DNA of 58,277 nucleotides from Heliophilum fasciatum (GTDB taxonomy: Bacteria; Bacillota; Desulfitobacteriia; Heliobacteriales; Heliobacteriaceae), in assembly GCF_004341395.1 (NCBI RefSeq), contig NZ_SLXT01000020.1, positions 1 to 58,277 on the forward strand, given 5' to 3'. Below, in pieces: positions 26,455 through 34,999 of this stretch; the stretch's first letter is position 1, and every line of letters begins with the position of its first letter. The translations under genes and the position numbers were made by a program. The notes under the pieces were generated by a model. It worked only from the letters and a program-made list of their open reading frames with translations, made no database searches and had not been told where the DNA came from.

Positions 26455-27123
26455 ATGGCGCGCTATCCGTTGGGTTCAATGGTGTTACTGGTGATGTTGA
26501 TCTTTTGGTTGTTTGGCTTGTGGCGCGGCGTAGCGCAACGGCTCGGCATCACCTATCCGGCGCTGGTGGCGGCGACGGCGCTGTGGTGGTTGATGGCTTT
26601 GTTTGATGAGATGAATGCCAGTGACAACGGTATTTATCTGGCCAGCACGTTGCTACCGTTGATCTTTGGCATGATTTTGTGGCGGCAGCAGCCATTGAGT
26701 CAGTGGCGTTTTGCTGTGGCGGTAGCTTTGGTTGCTTTTTTCGGTTGGGTTGCTCGTTTTTGGGTGGGGCTGGAACCGGAAGGGTTTTACCTCAACGGCC
26801 ATGGCGCGCTGGCGCTGCTGAGCGCACTGGTGGCGACGGCGATTTTGCGCGATGGGCGCGCCGTGTTGATCGCGCTTTTGTGGGGAACGGTGGTGGCGGA
26901 AGTCGTCAGCGGTAGTTGGCTCGCCCTGACTGTAGGGTGGCGCAATATAACGTGGGGAAGCGGACTGGCCTTTGATCGCGTGGTCTTAGCGTCTTTTTTT
27001 TCCTTGCCCTTGTCCTACCTGGGTGACTGGCTCGATCGCCCATTAGCCAACTGGCTCGGAAAAAAAGCAGAAGCAAGCAACAAGCAGCATTCGTTCGAAG
27101 GTGCTCGTGATGATGAACGCTGA
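26455..27123 (+). CDS. Hypothetical membrane protein (YphA-like position)
   Basis: A 222-residue integral membrane protein with seven or so hydrophobic helices and a short basic C-terminal tail (KKAEASNKQ). No motif identifies a family. Its place upstream of a SpoIIP-like gene and the DUF512-der-plsY-gpsA-spoIVA block parallels the small sporulation membrane gene yphA/seaA near der in Bacillus, but that equivalence is inference from location only. An upstream in-frame ATG (26401) is ignored because GGAGGGG lies seven bases before ATG 26455. It overlaps the following gene by 14 bases. Confidence 0.65.
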   Translation: MARYPLGSMVLLVMLIFWLFGLWRGVAQRLGITYPALVAATALWWLMALFDEMNASDNGIYLASTLLPLIFGMILWRQQPLSQWRFAVAVALVAFFGWVARFWVGLEPEGFYLNGHGALALLSALVATAILRDGRAVLIALLWGTVVAEVVSGSWLALTVGWRNITWGSGLAFDRVVLASFFSLPLSYLGDWLDRPLANWLGKKAEASNKQHSFEGARDDER

Positions 27124-27967
27124 GCGCAGGATCATCGGAAGGCGCTGTCTGGGCGCGCTGATTCTCCTGCCGTTGCTCTTTGCAGCGATAGCCGGACTGG
27201 CTTGGATCAGCTTTCGCTATGGGCCGTGGCACCGGATTGCCGAAGCGGCGCCCTGGGAAGTGCAACGCAGGGTGATTGATGAGCGCGGCGGCTCCTTGGC
27301 GATCACCTTTCGGCCTTGGCAACCCGGGGAAGGGCTGCTGGATGAGCAAGGTCGATATTGGCAGGTCACGGAAGTCTCGGAACAAGCTATCCAGGTGAAA
27401 TCGGCGTCCCCGGCGGACCGATGGGCAGAAGATGATTTGGTGAGCCGATGGGGGCCGGCTTGCCAGCTACGTTTTCCTGACGATGGAGGGCGCGGCACGG
27501 TTGTCTTGATCACCGAAATAAGCGACAAGGTCCAATGGGAGACGCTTGAGCCGCTGACGCAGGCGGTGCAACGTGTTGGCTATGAAGTCGTCGTGGAAGA
27601 TGCCACAAAAATTGACCAACTCCGGTTACAAGCCTGGGCAGAAAAAGGCCCGGCGGCCATTGTGCGCATCCATCAACAAACAACACCGCTTTGGTCTAAC
27701 GGTGAGCCGGATCGTCGTCCGGCCATCGGGGTGGCCCTTAATCACGTGCGCGTGGCCGCCAACAGCCGTTTTGCCGAGCGATGGGCACTGGCCCTGCCGG
27801 CACCGGAACGGCCGCTGGTGTTTTGGCATCGTCAAGCGTCACAGCAACATTTGTGCCCGCGCATGCTTGACCTATGGGTGCCGCCAGCAGTGCCCGGCGA
27901 ATTGGCCCAGGCAGAGAAAAGGATGGATGCCTTGGGGGGAGCTTTAGGCAGGGCACTGGACTCGTAA
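27110..27967 (+). CDS. SpoIIP-like protein, probably catalytically degenerate
   Basis: A 285-residue protein with one N-terminal membrane anchor (about residues 10-35) and an extracytoplasmic domain. The order of strands (GTVVLITEISD..., then a helix, QRVGYEVVVEDAT, then ...GPAAIVRIHQQTTP) parallels the SpoIIP peptidoglycan amidase domain, where the corresponding sites carry the zinc ligands H-T-H and H-R-D. Those catalytic His/Asp residues are not conserved here, so it may bind rather than cut peptidoglycan. A SpoIIP-annotated gene commonly occurs between this membrane gene and DUF512 in Clostridia, which supports the assignment. Homology is distant. Starts GTG 27101/27107 and ATG 27110/27113 are all possible; GAAGGTG spacing favours 27110. 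Confidence 0.5.
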   Translation: MMNAERRIIGRRCLGALILLPLLFAAIAGLAWISFRYGPWHRIAEAAPWEVQRRVIDERGGSLAITFRPWQPGEGLLDEQGRYWQVTEVSEQAIQVKSASPADRWAEDDLVSRWGPACQLRFPDDGGRGTVVLITEISDKVQWETLEPLTQAVQRVGYEVVVEDATKIDQLRLQAWAEKGPAAIVRIHQQTTPLWSNGEPDRRPAIGVALNHVRVAANSRFAERWALALPAPERPLVFWHRQASQQHLCPRMLDLWVPPAVPGELAQAEKRMDALGGALGRALDS

Positions 27968-27982
27968 CTGGTACCTCTTTCC

Positions 27983-28011
27983 TTGACGAAACAAGGGTAG
28001 TCCTGCATAAT
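27983..28011 (+). promoter_or_regulatory. Sigma-A promoter for the DUF512-der unit
   Basis: TTGACG (27983-27988), 17-base spacer, CATAAT (28006-28011), about 65 bases before the DUF512 start. Good match to consensus. Confidence 0.6.
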
Positions 28012-28074
28012 AGAAAAGATAATGGGTAGCCAGTGAATTGTTGTTCGTAAGGGTGTTCGTAAGGAGGCTACAAG

Positions 28075-29466
28075 GTGCGCACCGCAGGCGGGTTGATTGA
28101 AGGCGTAGAGCCCGGTGGACTGGCAGCATCATTGGGCATTCAACGGGGTGACCGGTTGGTGCGGATCAATGGGCAAGCCATTCACGATGTGTTGGATTTT
28201 GGTTTTTTCATTCGCGATCGGGCGGTTACGCTGGAGGTGCTGCCTCAAGGCGCGCAGGAGCCTCTTTGTTTTCATGTGCAAAAAAATGAAGACGATGATC
28301 TGGGATTGTCTTTTGCGGAAGCGACGTTTGATGGCATGCGCCGTTGCCACAATCGTTGCCTTTTTTGTTTTGTTGATCAAATGCCGCCGGGGTTGCGCCG
28401 CTCGCTTTATCAAAAGGATGATGACTATCGGCACTCCTTTTGGCACGGTAACTTTATTACCTTGACGAATATGAGTGACGATGACTGGGCACGGCTGTTG
28501 ATGATGAGGCTAAGTCCGCTATATGTATCGGTGCAAGCGACCGATCCGGCGGTGCGCAGCCGGTTACTGGCGCAGCCCAAGGCGGCGGAACTGATGCCGC
28601 GATTGCGCCAACTGGTCGATGCACGGATGCAAGTGCATACGCAGATTGTTTGCTGTCCCGGCGTCAATGACGGTGAAGTCTTATCGCGTTCCTTTGAAGA
28701 TCTGTGGTCCCTCGGTGAAGGGCTGGCCAGTGTGGCTGTTGTGCCGGTGGGTCTGACGCAATTTCGCCAGGGCTTGTACCCGCTGCGGGTGTTTACGCCG
28801 GAGGAAGCGGCGGCCGTGATCGATGAAGTGGAGCGGTGGCAAGCGGTGGCCCGGCCAGAGCGTGGCGAATCGCTTTTTTACGCGGCCGATGAGCTTTATC
28901 TGGCGGCCGAGCGGCCTTTTCCTGAGGCGGAAGCTTATGATGACTTCAGCCAGTTGGAAAATGGCATCGGCATCAGCCGCTTGTTTATCGACAGTTGGTC
29001 GGAACAAATGGAAGCATCGCTGGCTGGTGTGACGCCGGTAGGTACGGGAAGAACCTTCGTGATCGCTGGTGTGTCGGCCGAGCGGGTGTTGGTGCCATTA
29101 CTGGACCAAGCACAGGAACAGGGATTGCCCGGTTCGGAGCACATTCGCCTCGTGGCGGTAAGGAATACTTTTTTTGGCCCCACGGTGACGGTGACGGGGC
29201 TGTTGACAGGATGCGATGTGGTAGCGACGCTGCAGGCCTTGGATGACCCGCCAAGGCCGGGTGATCGAGTATTGTTGCCGGCGACGATGTTGCGCGCCGA
29301 TGGAGATATCACCTTAGATAGCATGACGGTAGCGATGATCAGCGCTGCGCTTGGTGATGTAACTGTAGAAGTGATTGAAGCAGATGGAGGGGCCTTTTGG
29401 TCCGCCTTATGGCGTCGCCAAAAGCGCCAACGAAAGGGGAGAGGATTATGGCAAGACCGATCGTAG
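28075..29466 (+). CDS. DUF512 family PDZ/radical-SAM-like protein
   Basis: A 463-residue member of the DUF512 family found beside der across Clostridia and cyanobacteria. An N-terminal PDZ-like domain (about 5-60) is followed by a radical-SAM-like cluster motif, C91-x3-C95-x2-C98 (CHNRCLFCF), and the DUF512 C-terminal domain (from about 280). It presumably binds a [4Fe-4S] cluster and may use S-adenosylmethionine; the reaction is unknown. The start is GTG 28075 with AAGGAGG upstream. The 3' end overlaps der by 19 bases, so the two are translationally coupled. Confidence 0.88.
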   Translation: MRTAGGLIEGVEPGGLAASLGIQRGDRLVRINGQAIHDVLDFGFFIRDRAVTLEVLPQGAQEPLCFHVQKNEDDDLGLSFAEATFDGMRRCHNRCLFCFVDQMPPGLRRSLYQKDDDYRHSFWHGNFITLTNMSDDDWARLLMMRLSPLYVSVQATDPAVRSRLLAQPKAAELMPRLRQLVDARMQVHTQIVCCPGVNDGEVLSRSFEDLWSLGEGLASVAVVPVGLTQFRQGLYPLRVFTPEEAAAVIDEVERWQAVARPERGESLFYAADELYLAAERPFPEAEAYDDFSQLENGIGISRLFIDSWSEQMEASLAGVTPVGTGRTFVIAGVSAERVLVPLLDQAQEQGLPGSEHIRLVAVRNTFFGPTVTVTGLLTGCDVVATLQALDDPPRPGDRVLLPATMLRADGDITLDSMTVAMISAALGDVTVEVIEADGGAFWSALWRRQKRQRKGRGLWQDRS

Positions 29467-30779
29467 CTGTGGTAGGCCGGCCGAATGTAGGTAAATCCAC
29501 ACTTTTTAATCGTATTACCGGTGGCCGTGTGGCGATCGTGGAGGATCAGCCCGGGGTGACGCGGGATCGTCTTTATCGCCATGCCCAGTGGGGAGAGCGA
29601 GAGTTTACCTTAGTCGATACGGGCGGGTTAGAATTGGGCGGCGCTGAGGATAATGTATTCTCAGGAGGTACGCGGTTGCAAGCGGAAGCGGCTATCGCCG
29701 AAGCTGATGTGATCGTTTTTCTCGTTGACGGACGGCAGGGGCTGACGGCCGGTGATGAGGCAATTGCGGAATTGCTGCGCCGGTCGAAAAAGCCGGTTTT
29801 TTTAGTTCCGAACAAAGTGGAGGATTTTTCGAAACCTGAGCGCTACATGGAGTTTTATAGTTTAGGTTTAGGAGAACCGATTCCGATCTCGGCATCGCAC
29901 GGGATGAATACAGGCGATCTGCTCGATACCATAGTGGCAGCGCTGCCGCCGGAAGATTCTGGCGATGAGGATCCGGACGCGATTAAAATTGCCTTTATCG
30001 GCCGCCCCAATGTCGGTAAATCTTCGCTGGTCAACGCGATGTTAGGTGAAGATCGGGTCATGGTCTCCGATATTCCCGGTACAACCCGTGATGCTATCGA
30101 TACGCTTTTTGAACGGGACGGCAAGCACTACATGCTGATCGACACGGCCGGCATGCGCCGTAAAGGGAAGATCGACGAAGCGGTGGAGCGCTACAGCGTG
30201 ATGCGGTCCTTGCGGGCCATTGACCGCAGTGATGTGGTCTTGATGGTCATCGATGCGTCCCAGGGCGTGACGGAGCAAGACAAAAAAATCGCCGGGTATG
30301 CCCACGAAGCGGGAAAACCTTGCGTGCTTGTACTCAATAAATGGGACTTGGTCGTGAAAGACGACAAGACCATGGCCCGTTTTGATAAAAAGGTGCGCTC
30401 GGAATTGCTGTTTTTAAGTTATGCGCCGACGATCTATGTGTCGGCCTTGACCAAACAACGGTTGCCGAAGATCTTAGAACTGGTTGATTTTGTTGTTGAG
30501 CAAAATACGCGACGCATTGCCACATCGGTAATTAATGAAGTGATGGCCGATATTTTACGAGTCATGCCGGCTCCTTCCGATAAAGGGCGGCGCTTAAAAA
30601 TTTTGTTTGTGACACAAGCTGATGTAAGACCACCGACGTTTGTTTTCTTTGTGAACGATGAGAAGCTGTTCCATTTTTCCTTCAAGCGACATATTGAAAA
30701 TCGTTTCCGTCAGACCTTCGGCTTTGAAGGTTCGCCGATTCGCTTTATCATTCGTCAACGGGAAAAAGAGAAGGTGTGA
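29448..30779 (+). CDS. der: Ribosome biogenesis GTPase Der (EngA)
   Basis: A 443-residue tandem GTPase needed for 50S ribosomal subunit assembly. It has two complete G domains: GRPNVGKST...DTGG...NKVE and GRPNVGKSS...DTAG...NKWD, then the C-terminal KH-like domain (about 350-443). The open frame extends upstream to 29397, but AAAGGGGAGAGG before ATG 29448 and the conserved MARPIVAVVGRPN start fix it. It lies inside the DUF512-der-plsY-gpsA run. Confidence 0.97.
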   Translation: MARPIVAVVGRPNVGKSTLFNRITGGRVAIVEDQPGVTRDRLYRHAQWGEREFTLVDTGGLELGGAEDNVFSGGTRLQAEAAIAEADVIVFLVDGRQGLTAGDEAIAELLRRSKKPVFLVPNKVEDFSKPERYMEFYSLGLGEPIPISASHGMNTGDLLDTIVAALPPEDSGDEDPDAIKIAFIGRPNVGKSSLVNAMLGEDRVMVSDIPGTTRDAIDTLFERDGKHYMLIDTAGMRRKGKIDEAVERYSVMRSLRAIDRSDVVLMVIDASQGVTEQDKKIAGYAHEAGKPCVLVLNKWDLVVKDDKTMARFDKKVRSELLFLSYAPTIYVSALTKQRLPKILELVDFVVEQNTRRIATSVINEVMADILRVMPAPSDKGRRLKILFVTQADVRPPTFVFFVNDEKLFHFSFKRHIENRFRQTFGFEGSPIRFIIRQREKEKV

Positions 30780-30789
30780 TCGAGAAGCG

Positions 30790-31386
30790 ATGATGGGTCA
30801 AGAATGGGTTGGATCCCTGTTGCTGATGGTAGCCGCTTTTGTCTTGGGTTCCATCCCCTTTGCGTACCTGGCCGGTCGTCTGCGTGGGATCGACATTCGC
30901 CAACATGGCAGTGGCAATGTGGGGGCGACGAATGCCTTTCGCGTCTTAGGCGCGCCGCTCGGTGCGCTGGTGCTGTTGTGCGATGCATCGAAAGGGGCGC
31001 TGGCCGCTTGGTGGGGGCTGGCACAGGGGGAATTGATTGCGGTGTTGATGGGCTTGGCCGCCATCCTGGGACATACCTTTTCGCCGTTTATGCGATTTAA
31101 AGGTGGCAAAGGTGTGGCCAGTGCGGCCGGTGTTTTTTTGCTGCTGGCGCCCGATGTCATGGGCGTAACGGTAGTTTTGTTTTTGGCTTCTGTATTGCTG
31201 ACGCGTTATGTTTCCGTTGGTTCCATGTTGGCGTCGGTTACGTTGCCGGCATTAATGGTATGGTGGGATAAACCCTTTCCCTATCAGATCGTGGCCGTTG
31301 TTACCGGTGCCTTTGTGTTCTACCGGCATATTCCGAATTTACAACGCTTATTGGCCGGTCAAGAAAATCCCATTCGCCGCAAATGA
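30790..31386 (+). CDS. plsY: Acyl-phosphate:glycerol-3-phosphate acyltransferase PlsY
   Basis: A 198-residue membrane enzyme that transfers an acyl chain from acyl-phosphate to glycerol-3-phosphate, starting phospholipid synthesis. It has about five helices and the three PlsY cytoplasmic motifs: GSIPFAYLAGRLRGIDIRQ followed by GSGNVGATNAFRVLG, then HTFSPFMRFKGGKGVA, and the late VTGAFVFYRHIPNLQRL. ATG 30790 is preferred; the frame continues upstream into der without a ribosome-binding site. It is directly followed by gpsA, which makes its glycerol-3-phosphate substrate. Confidence 0.95.
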   Translation: MMGQEWVGSLLLMVAAFVLGSIPFAYLAGRLRGIDIRQHGSGNVGATNAFRVLGAPLGALVLLCDASKGALAAWWGLAQGELIAVLMGLAAILGHTFSPFMRFKGGKGVASAAGVFLLLAPDVMGVTVVLFLASVLLTRYVSVGSMLASVTLPALMVWWDKPFPYQIVAVVTGAFVFYRHIPNLQRLLAGQENPIRRK

Positions 31387-31437
31387 TGAAACCATCTTCG
31401 GTAACATGCAATAACTGTCATAGGAGGTCTGTTCGGG

Positions 31438-32472
31438 ATGCAAGCAGATAAGGTAGCTGTATTAGGAGCAGGGAGTTGGGGCACGGCGTTAGGGCGTTTA
31501 TTAGCGCAACCGGATCGGACGGTACAGTTGTGGTCGCGTCGTTCCGACTTGGCGAAGGATATTAATGGATACCGGGAAAATCGTCGTTATTTAGCGGGCG
31601 TGCTGCTGCCGGCACGGGTACGGGCAACGGCCAACCTGGACGATGTGATCACCGATGCGTCGGTCATTTTACTGACGGTGCCTTCGGCGGCGCTCCGGGA
31701 AACGGCGCGGCTGGTCGCGAAAAAAGGATCGCCCGATGCGGTGATTATCAGCACATGCAAGGGGATTGAGCCCAGCACAGGCAAACGACCGTCGGAAGTC
31801 TTAAAAGAAGAACTGCCGGCGGCGATGGCCGAGCGGGTCGTCGTGCTTTCCGGCCCCAGCCATGCGGAAGAAGTGGCCCGCGATATTCCGACGACGGTCG
31901 TCGTTTCGTCAGAGTCCCGGGCGATGGCCGAAGCGGTGCAGGATTTGCTGATGCGTCCTCATTTTCGTGTGTATACCAATCCCGATTTGCTGGGTGTCGA
32001 GTTGGGCGGCGCGCTGAAAAACGTCATCGCCTTAGCTTGTGGGATCGCCGAAGGCCTGGGCTTTGGTGACAATACGAAGGCAGCCTTGGTGACACGGGGA
32101 TTGGCGGAAATCACTCGTCTCGGTGTGGCGGCCGGTGCCCAGGCCAGCACCTTTTCCGGCCTGGCCGGTATCGGCGATTTAGTCGTTACCTGTACAAGCC
32201 ACCATTCGCGGAATATGCGTTTTGGCGTACTCATTGGTAAAGGCAAAAAGTTGCAGGCTGCCCTCGATGCGGTCGGTCAAACCGTGGAAGCCATTCGCAC
32301 CACCGAAGCGGCCTATCAAATGGCGCAGACCCTGGGCGTCGAAATGCCCATCGTTACCCAATGCTATCGCGTTCTTTTGGAAGGCGTCGCACCGTCCGAG
32401 GCCGTAGCCAACTTGATGGGACGCTTAAAAACCCATGAGGTGGAAGAGGGCGTCAAAGGCTGGGCCCATTAA
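31438..32472 (+). CDS. gpsA: NAD(P)-dependent glycerol-3-phosphate dehydrogenase
   Basis: A 344-residue enzyme reducing dihydroxyacetone phosphate to glycerol-3-phosphate for lipid synthesis. Visible are the N-terminal Rossmann motif GAGSWGTALG, the LSGPSHAEEVARDIPT block, catalytic Lys in GGALKNVIALACGIAEGLGFGDN, and GLAGIGDLVVTCTS. AGGAGG precedes the ATG. It forms a metabolic pair with plsY and is closed by a strong terminator. Confidence 0.97.
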   Translation: MQADKVAVLGAGSWGTALGRLLAQPDRTVQLWSRRSDLAKDINGYRENRRYLAGVLLPARVRATANLDDVITDASVILLTVPSAALRETARLVAKKGSPDAVIISTCKGIEPSTGKRPSEVLKEELPAAMAERVVVLSGPSHAEEVARDIPTTVVVSSESRAMAEAVQDLLMRPHFRVYTNPDLLGVELGGALKNVIALACGIAEGLGFGDNTKAALVTRGLAEITRLGVAAGAQASTFSGLAGIGDLVVTCTSHHSRNMRFGVLIGKGKKLQAALDAVGQTVEAIRTTEAAYQMAQTLGVEMPIVTQCYRVLLEGVAPSEAVANLMGRLKTHEVEEGVKGWAH

Positions 32473-32511
32473 GCAACATAGCGTTGGAAATCATGATTTT
32501 GTCTGCTAGCG

Positions 32512-32547
32512 AAAAAGCAGGATCGCATGTCGATCCTGCTTTTTTTG
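32512..32547 (+). terminator. Rho-independent terminator
   Basis: AAAAAGCAGGATCG pairs with CGATCCTGCTTTTTT across a 5-base loop, with a long T run. It ends the der-plsY-gpsA unit. Confidence 0.85.
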
Positions 32548-32712
32548 TTCTGGAAAGTCATGCGGGTTCATACCCTTGCTTGAGAGGAGTTAACTTCCTT
32601 CTTCTGGGACCTCTTGAGGATCGATTGGAATGGAACTGCTCTGGTAGGTCTAGGTGTGAGGTTGTCCTCATATATTGGTAGCGGTATTACCTGCTTGTGT
32701 TTGTTCAGGGCG

Positions 32713-32737
32713 CTTTTGCCCGGGCGGCTAGGGCAAA
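32713..32737 (+). promoter_or_regulatory. Leader hairpin ahead of spoIVA
   Basis: TTTTGCCC and GGGCAAAA form an 8-bp stem with a nine-base loop, ending just upstream of the AGAGGAGGG ribosome-binding site. It has no T tract, so it is more likely a 5'-UTR structure than a terminator. The 32550-32764 leader also holds CATACCCT and CATATATT, which loosely resemble sigma-E -10 elements. Confidence 0.3.
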
Positions 32738-32764
32738 AAACAAAAGAGGAGGGATAAGACCGCG

Positions 32765-34243
32765 ATGGAGAAGCTCGATATTTTTCGTGATATCAGCGAT
32801 CGCACCGGAGGCGACATCTACATCGGGGTGGTAGGCCCGGTCCGCACGGGTAAATCCACCTTTATCAAACGCTTTATGGAATTACTGGTCTTGCCAAACA
32901 TCAAGAACGTTCATGATAAGGAACGGGCGCGCGATGAATTACCGCAATCTGGTGCAGGTCGAACGATTACGACGACAGAACCGAAGTTTATTCCCAATGA
33001 AGCCGTCGAAATCGGCGTCAAAAACGGGATCAAAATGCGGGTGCGGATGGTCGATTGTGTAGGCTATTCAGTGGACGGGGCATTAGGCTATGAGGAGGAA
33101 GCCGGTCCCCGCATGGTCATGACGCCGTGGTCCGATGAAGAGATGCCTTTTCAAGATGCAGCGGAAATTGGTACGCGCAAGGTGATTGCTGACCATTCGA
33201 CGATCGGCATTGTCATGGTTTCCGACGGCTCCGTTACGGATCTGCCGCGGGAAGCCTACGTGGAAGCTGAGGAGCGCGTGGTTCAGGAACTCAAAGAACT
33301 GCGCAAGCCTTTTGTGGTGATCTTGAATTCCACACGACCCCATACCAAAGATACGGCCGAGTTAGCGTATGAACTGGAGGGGCGCTATCAGGTACCGGTG
33401 TTACCGCTGAATGTGGCGACGCTTGATCAGCATGATGTGCTGAAAATCTTAGAAGAAGCCCTCTATGAGTTTCCGGTGACCGAAGTGAACATCAACTTGC
33501 CCTTGTGGATCGAAGAATTAAGCGCCGACCATGCAGTGCGTCAGCAATTCGAGCAAGCCGTTCGGGATACGATCGCCCAAGTCAAACGGCTACGTGATAT
33601 TGATCTGGCCGTGGAGCAACTGGGCAGCTTTGACTTTGTCAACGAAGCCTTTTTGCAGGAGATGAACCTTGGGTCCGGAGCGGCGACGATCGAGATGACC
33701 GCGCCGGAGGGCATGTTCTACGAAGTGCTGCAGTCGGAAACGGGACTGCGGATCGGCGGAGAGCATGACTTGCTGCGCCTGATGAAAGAACTGACGATGG
33801 CCAAGCGGGAGTTTGACAAAGTGGCCGGTGCCCTGGAGGATGTGCGTCAAAACGGCTATGGCATGGTCAATCCCAGCCTGGAAGAAATGTCCCTGGAAGA
33901 GCCGGAATTGATTAAGCAGGGTAGCCGGTTCGGTGTCAAACTCAAAGCCAGCGCCCCGTCACTGCACATCATTCGCGCTGACATTACGACGGAGATCACA
34001 CCGATCATCGGTACGGAGAAGCAGTGTGAAGAACTGGTTCGCTACATGTTAGATGAGTTTGAAGAAAACCCGCAAAAGATCTGGGAATCCAACATATTCG
34101 GCAAATCACTCCATGATCTGGTGCGGGAAGGTGTCCAAAATAAACTGCAGCGGATGCCGGAAAACGTCCAAGGCAAGCTGCAGGAAACGCTGCAGCGGAT
34201 CGTCAACGATGGGCACGGTGGACTTATCTGTATTATTATCTAA
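32765..34243 (+). CDS. spoIVA: Stage IV sporulation protein A (spore coat base ATPase)
   Basis: A 492-residue ATPase that polymerises on the forespore surface and forms the basement layer of the coat. Walker A GPVRTGKST lies at residues 24-32. The protein keeps the family's N-terminal MEKLDIFRDISDRTGGDIY and C-terminal GHGGLICIII tails; the latter is required for localisation in Bacillus. It is monocistronic between terminators, as expected for a gene under mother-cell sigma-E control, though the promoter is not clearly readable. This gene marks the organism as an endospore former. Confidence 0.98.
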   Translation: MEKLDIFRDISDRTGGDIYIGVVGPVRTGKSTFIKRFMELLVLPNIKNVHDKERARDELPQSGAGRTITTTEPKFIPNEAVEIGVKNGIKMRVRMVDCVGYSVDGALGYEEEAGPRMVMTPWSDEEMPFQDAAEIGTRKVIADHSTIGIVMVSDGSVTDLPREAYVEAEERVVQELKELRKPFVVILNSTRPHTKDTAELAYELEGRYQVPVLPLNVATLDQHDVLKILEEALYEFPVTEVNINLPLWIEELSADHAVRQQFEQAVRDTIAQVKRLRDIDLAVEQLGSFDFVNEAFLQEMNLGSGAATIEMTAPEGMFYEVLQSETGLRIGGEHDLLRLMKELTMAKREFDKVAGALEDVRQNGYGMVNPSLEEMSLEEPELIKQGSRFGVKLKASAPSLHIIRADITTEITPIIGTEKQCEELVRYMLDEFEENPQKIWESNIFGKSLHDLVREGVQNKLQRMPENVQGKLQETLQRIVNDGHGGLICIII

Positions 34244-34261
34244 GTGGTCAAGAGACAAGGC

Positions 34262-34293
34262 AAAGGAGTCGGGAGTGCGATCCCGGCTTCTTT
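34262..34293 (+). terminator. Rho-independent terminator
   Basis: AAAGGAGTCGGGA and TCCCGGCTTCTTT form a 13-pair stem (two G-U) with a six-base loop. It ends spoIVA. Confidence 0.7.
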
Positions 34294-34389
34294 GTTATGA
34301 GAGAAAAGCAGGTATTTTGCCATTGGAAGTGGTATTAACTAAGGGTCATATCGTAGGGATGGCTTAAAATCGGATAGGAGCGATGATGG

Positions 34390-34977
34390 TTGAAGATTGT
34401 AATTGTCAATGGCAGTCCGAATCGTGACGGCAATACGGTAACCTTATTAAAAGCAGCCGAGGAAGAATGGCAGGCAGCCGGCATCGAAGTGATCTGGCTC
34501 CACGCCCAGGAACGAGTGCTGGCAGCGAAACATCCCTTCTGTACGGCTTGTTCCAATCCTTGCAGCGGCGTTTGCTTTCGCGGGACAGCGCTGGAGGAAG
34601 CCTTCCGGATCATCGGCGAAGCCGATGCCGTATTATGGGGCAGCCCCGTTTATTTTGGCAGCGTCAGCGCACAACTCAAGGCTTTTTTCGATAAAACGCG
34701 GCAAGTACGCGGCACGAAAGCGTGGCTGGGCATTCCAACCGGTGTGGTCACCGTCGGCGCTTCCAAATACGGTGGACAGGAAACAACCACACGGGCGCTT
34801 CATGATCTGTTGCTCGTCCAAGGCATGACGATTGTCGGCGACGGCTATGGTGATGCCGACTGCGGCCACTTTGGCGCATCAGCGCAGCGTCCGGCGGCCA
34901 ATGACAGTGATGGCTTGAAGCGCGCCAAGATTTTAGCACGCCGTTTGGCGGCCATGGCCAAACTGGGCCGCATCTGA
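34390..34977 (+). CDS. NADPH-dependent FMN reductase-type flavoprotein
   Basis: A 195-residue flavodoxin-fold protein. The N-terminal phosphate loop (VNGSPNRDGNT), the WGSPVYFGSVSAQLKAFFDKT motif and GASKYGGQETT fit the NAD(P)H:FMN reductase/iron-sulfur flavoprotein family. A cysteine cluster CTACSNPCSGVC (about 51-62) resembles, but does not exactly match, the [4Fe-4S] motif of archaeal/clostridial iron-sulfur flavoproteins. An electron-transfer or quinone/disulfide reductase role is inferred. The start is TTG 34390 with AGGAG ten bases upstream. Confidence 0.8.
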   Translation: MKIVIVNGSPNRDGNTVTLLKAAEEEWQAAGIEVIWLHAQERVLAAKHPFCTACSNPCSGVCFRGTALEEAFRIIGEADAVLWGSPVYFGSVSAQLKAFFDKTRQVRGTKAWLGIPTGVVTVGASKYGGQETTTRALHDLLLVQGMTIVGDGYGDADCGHFGASAQRPAANDSDGLKRAKILARRLAAMAKLGRI

Positions 34978-34999
34978 TCCAGGTACGGGAGGTGTGACC

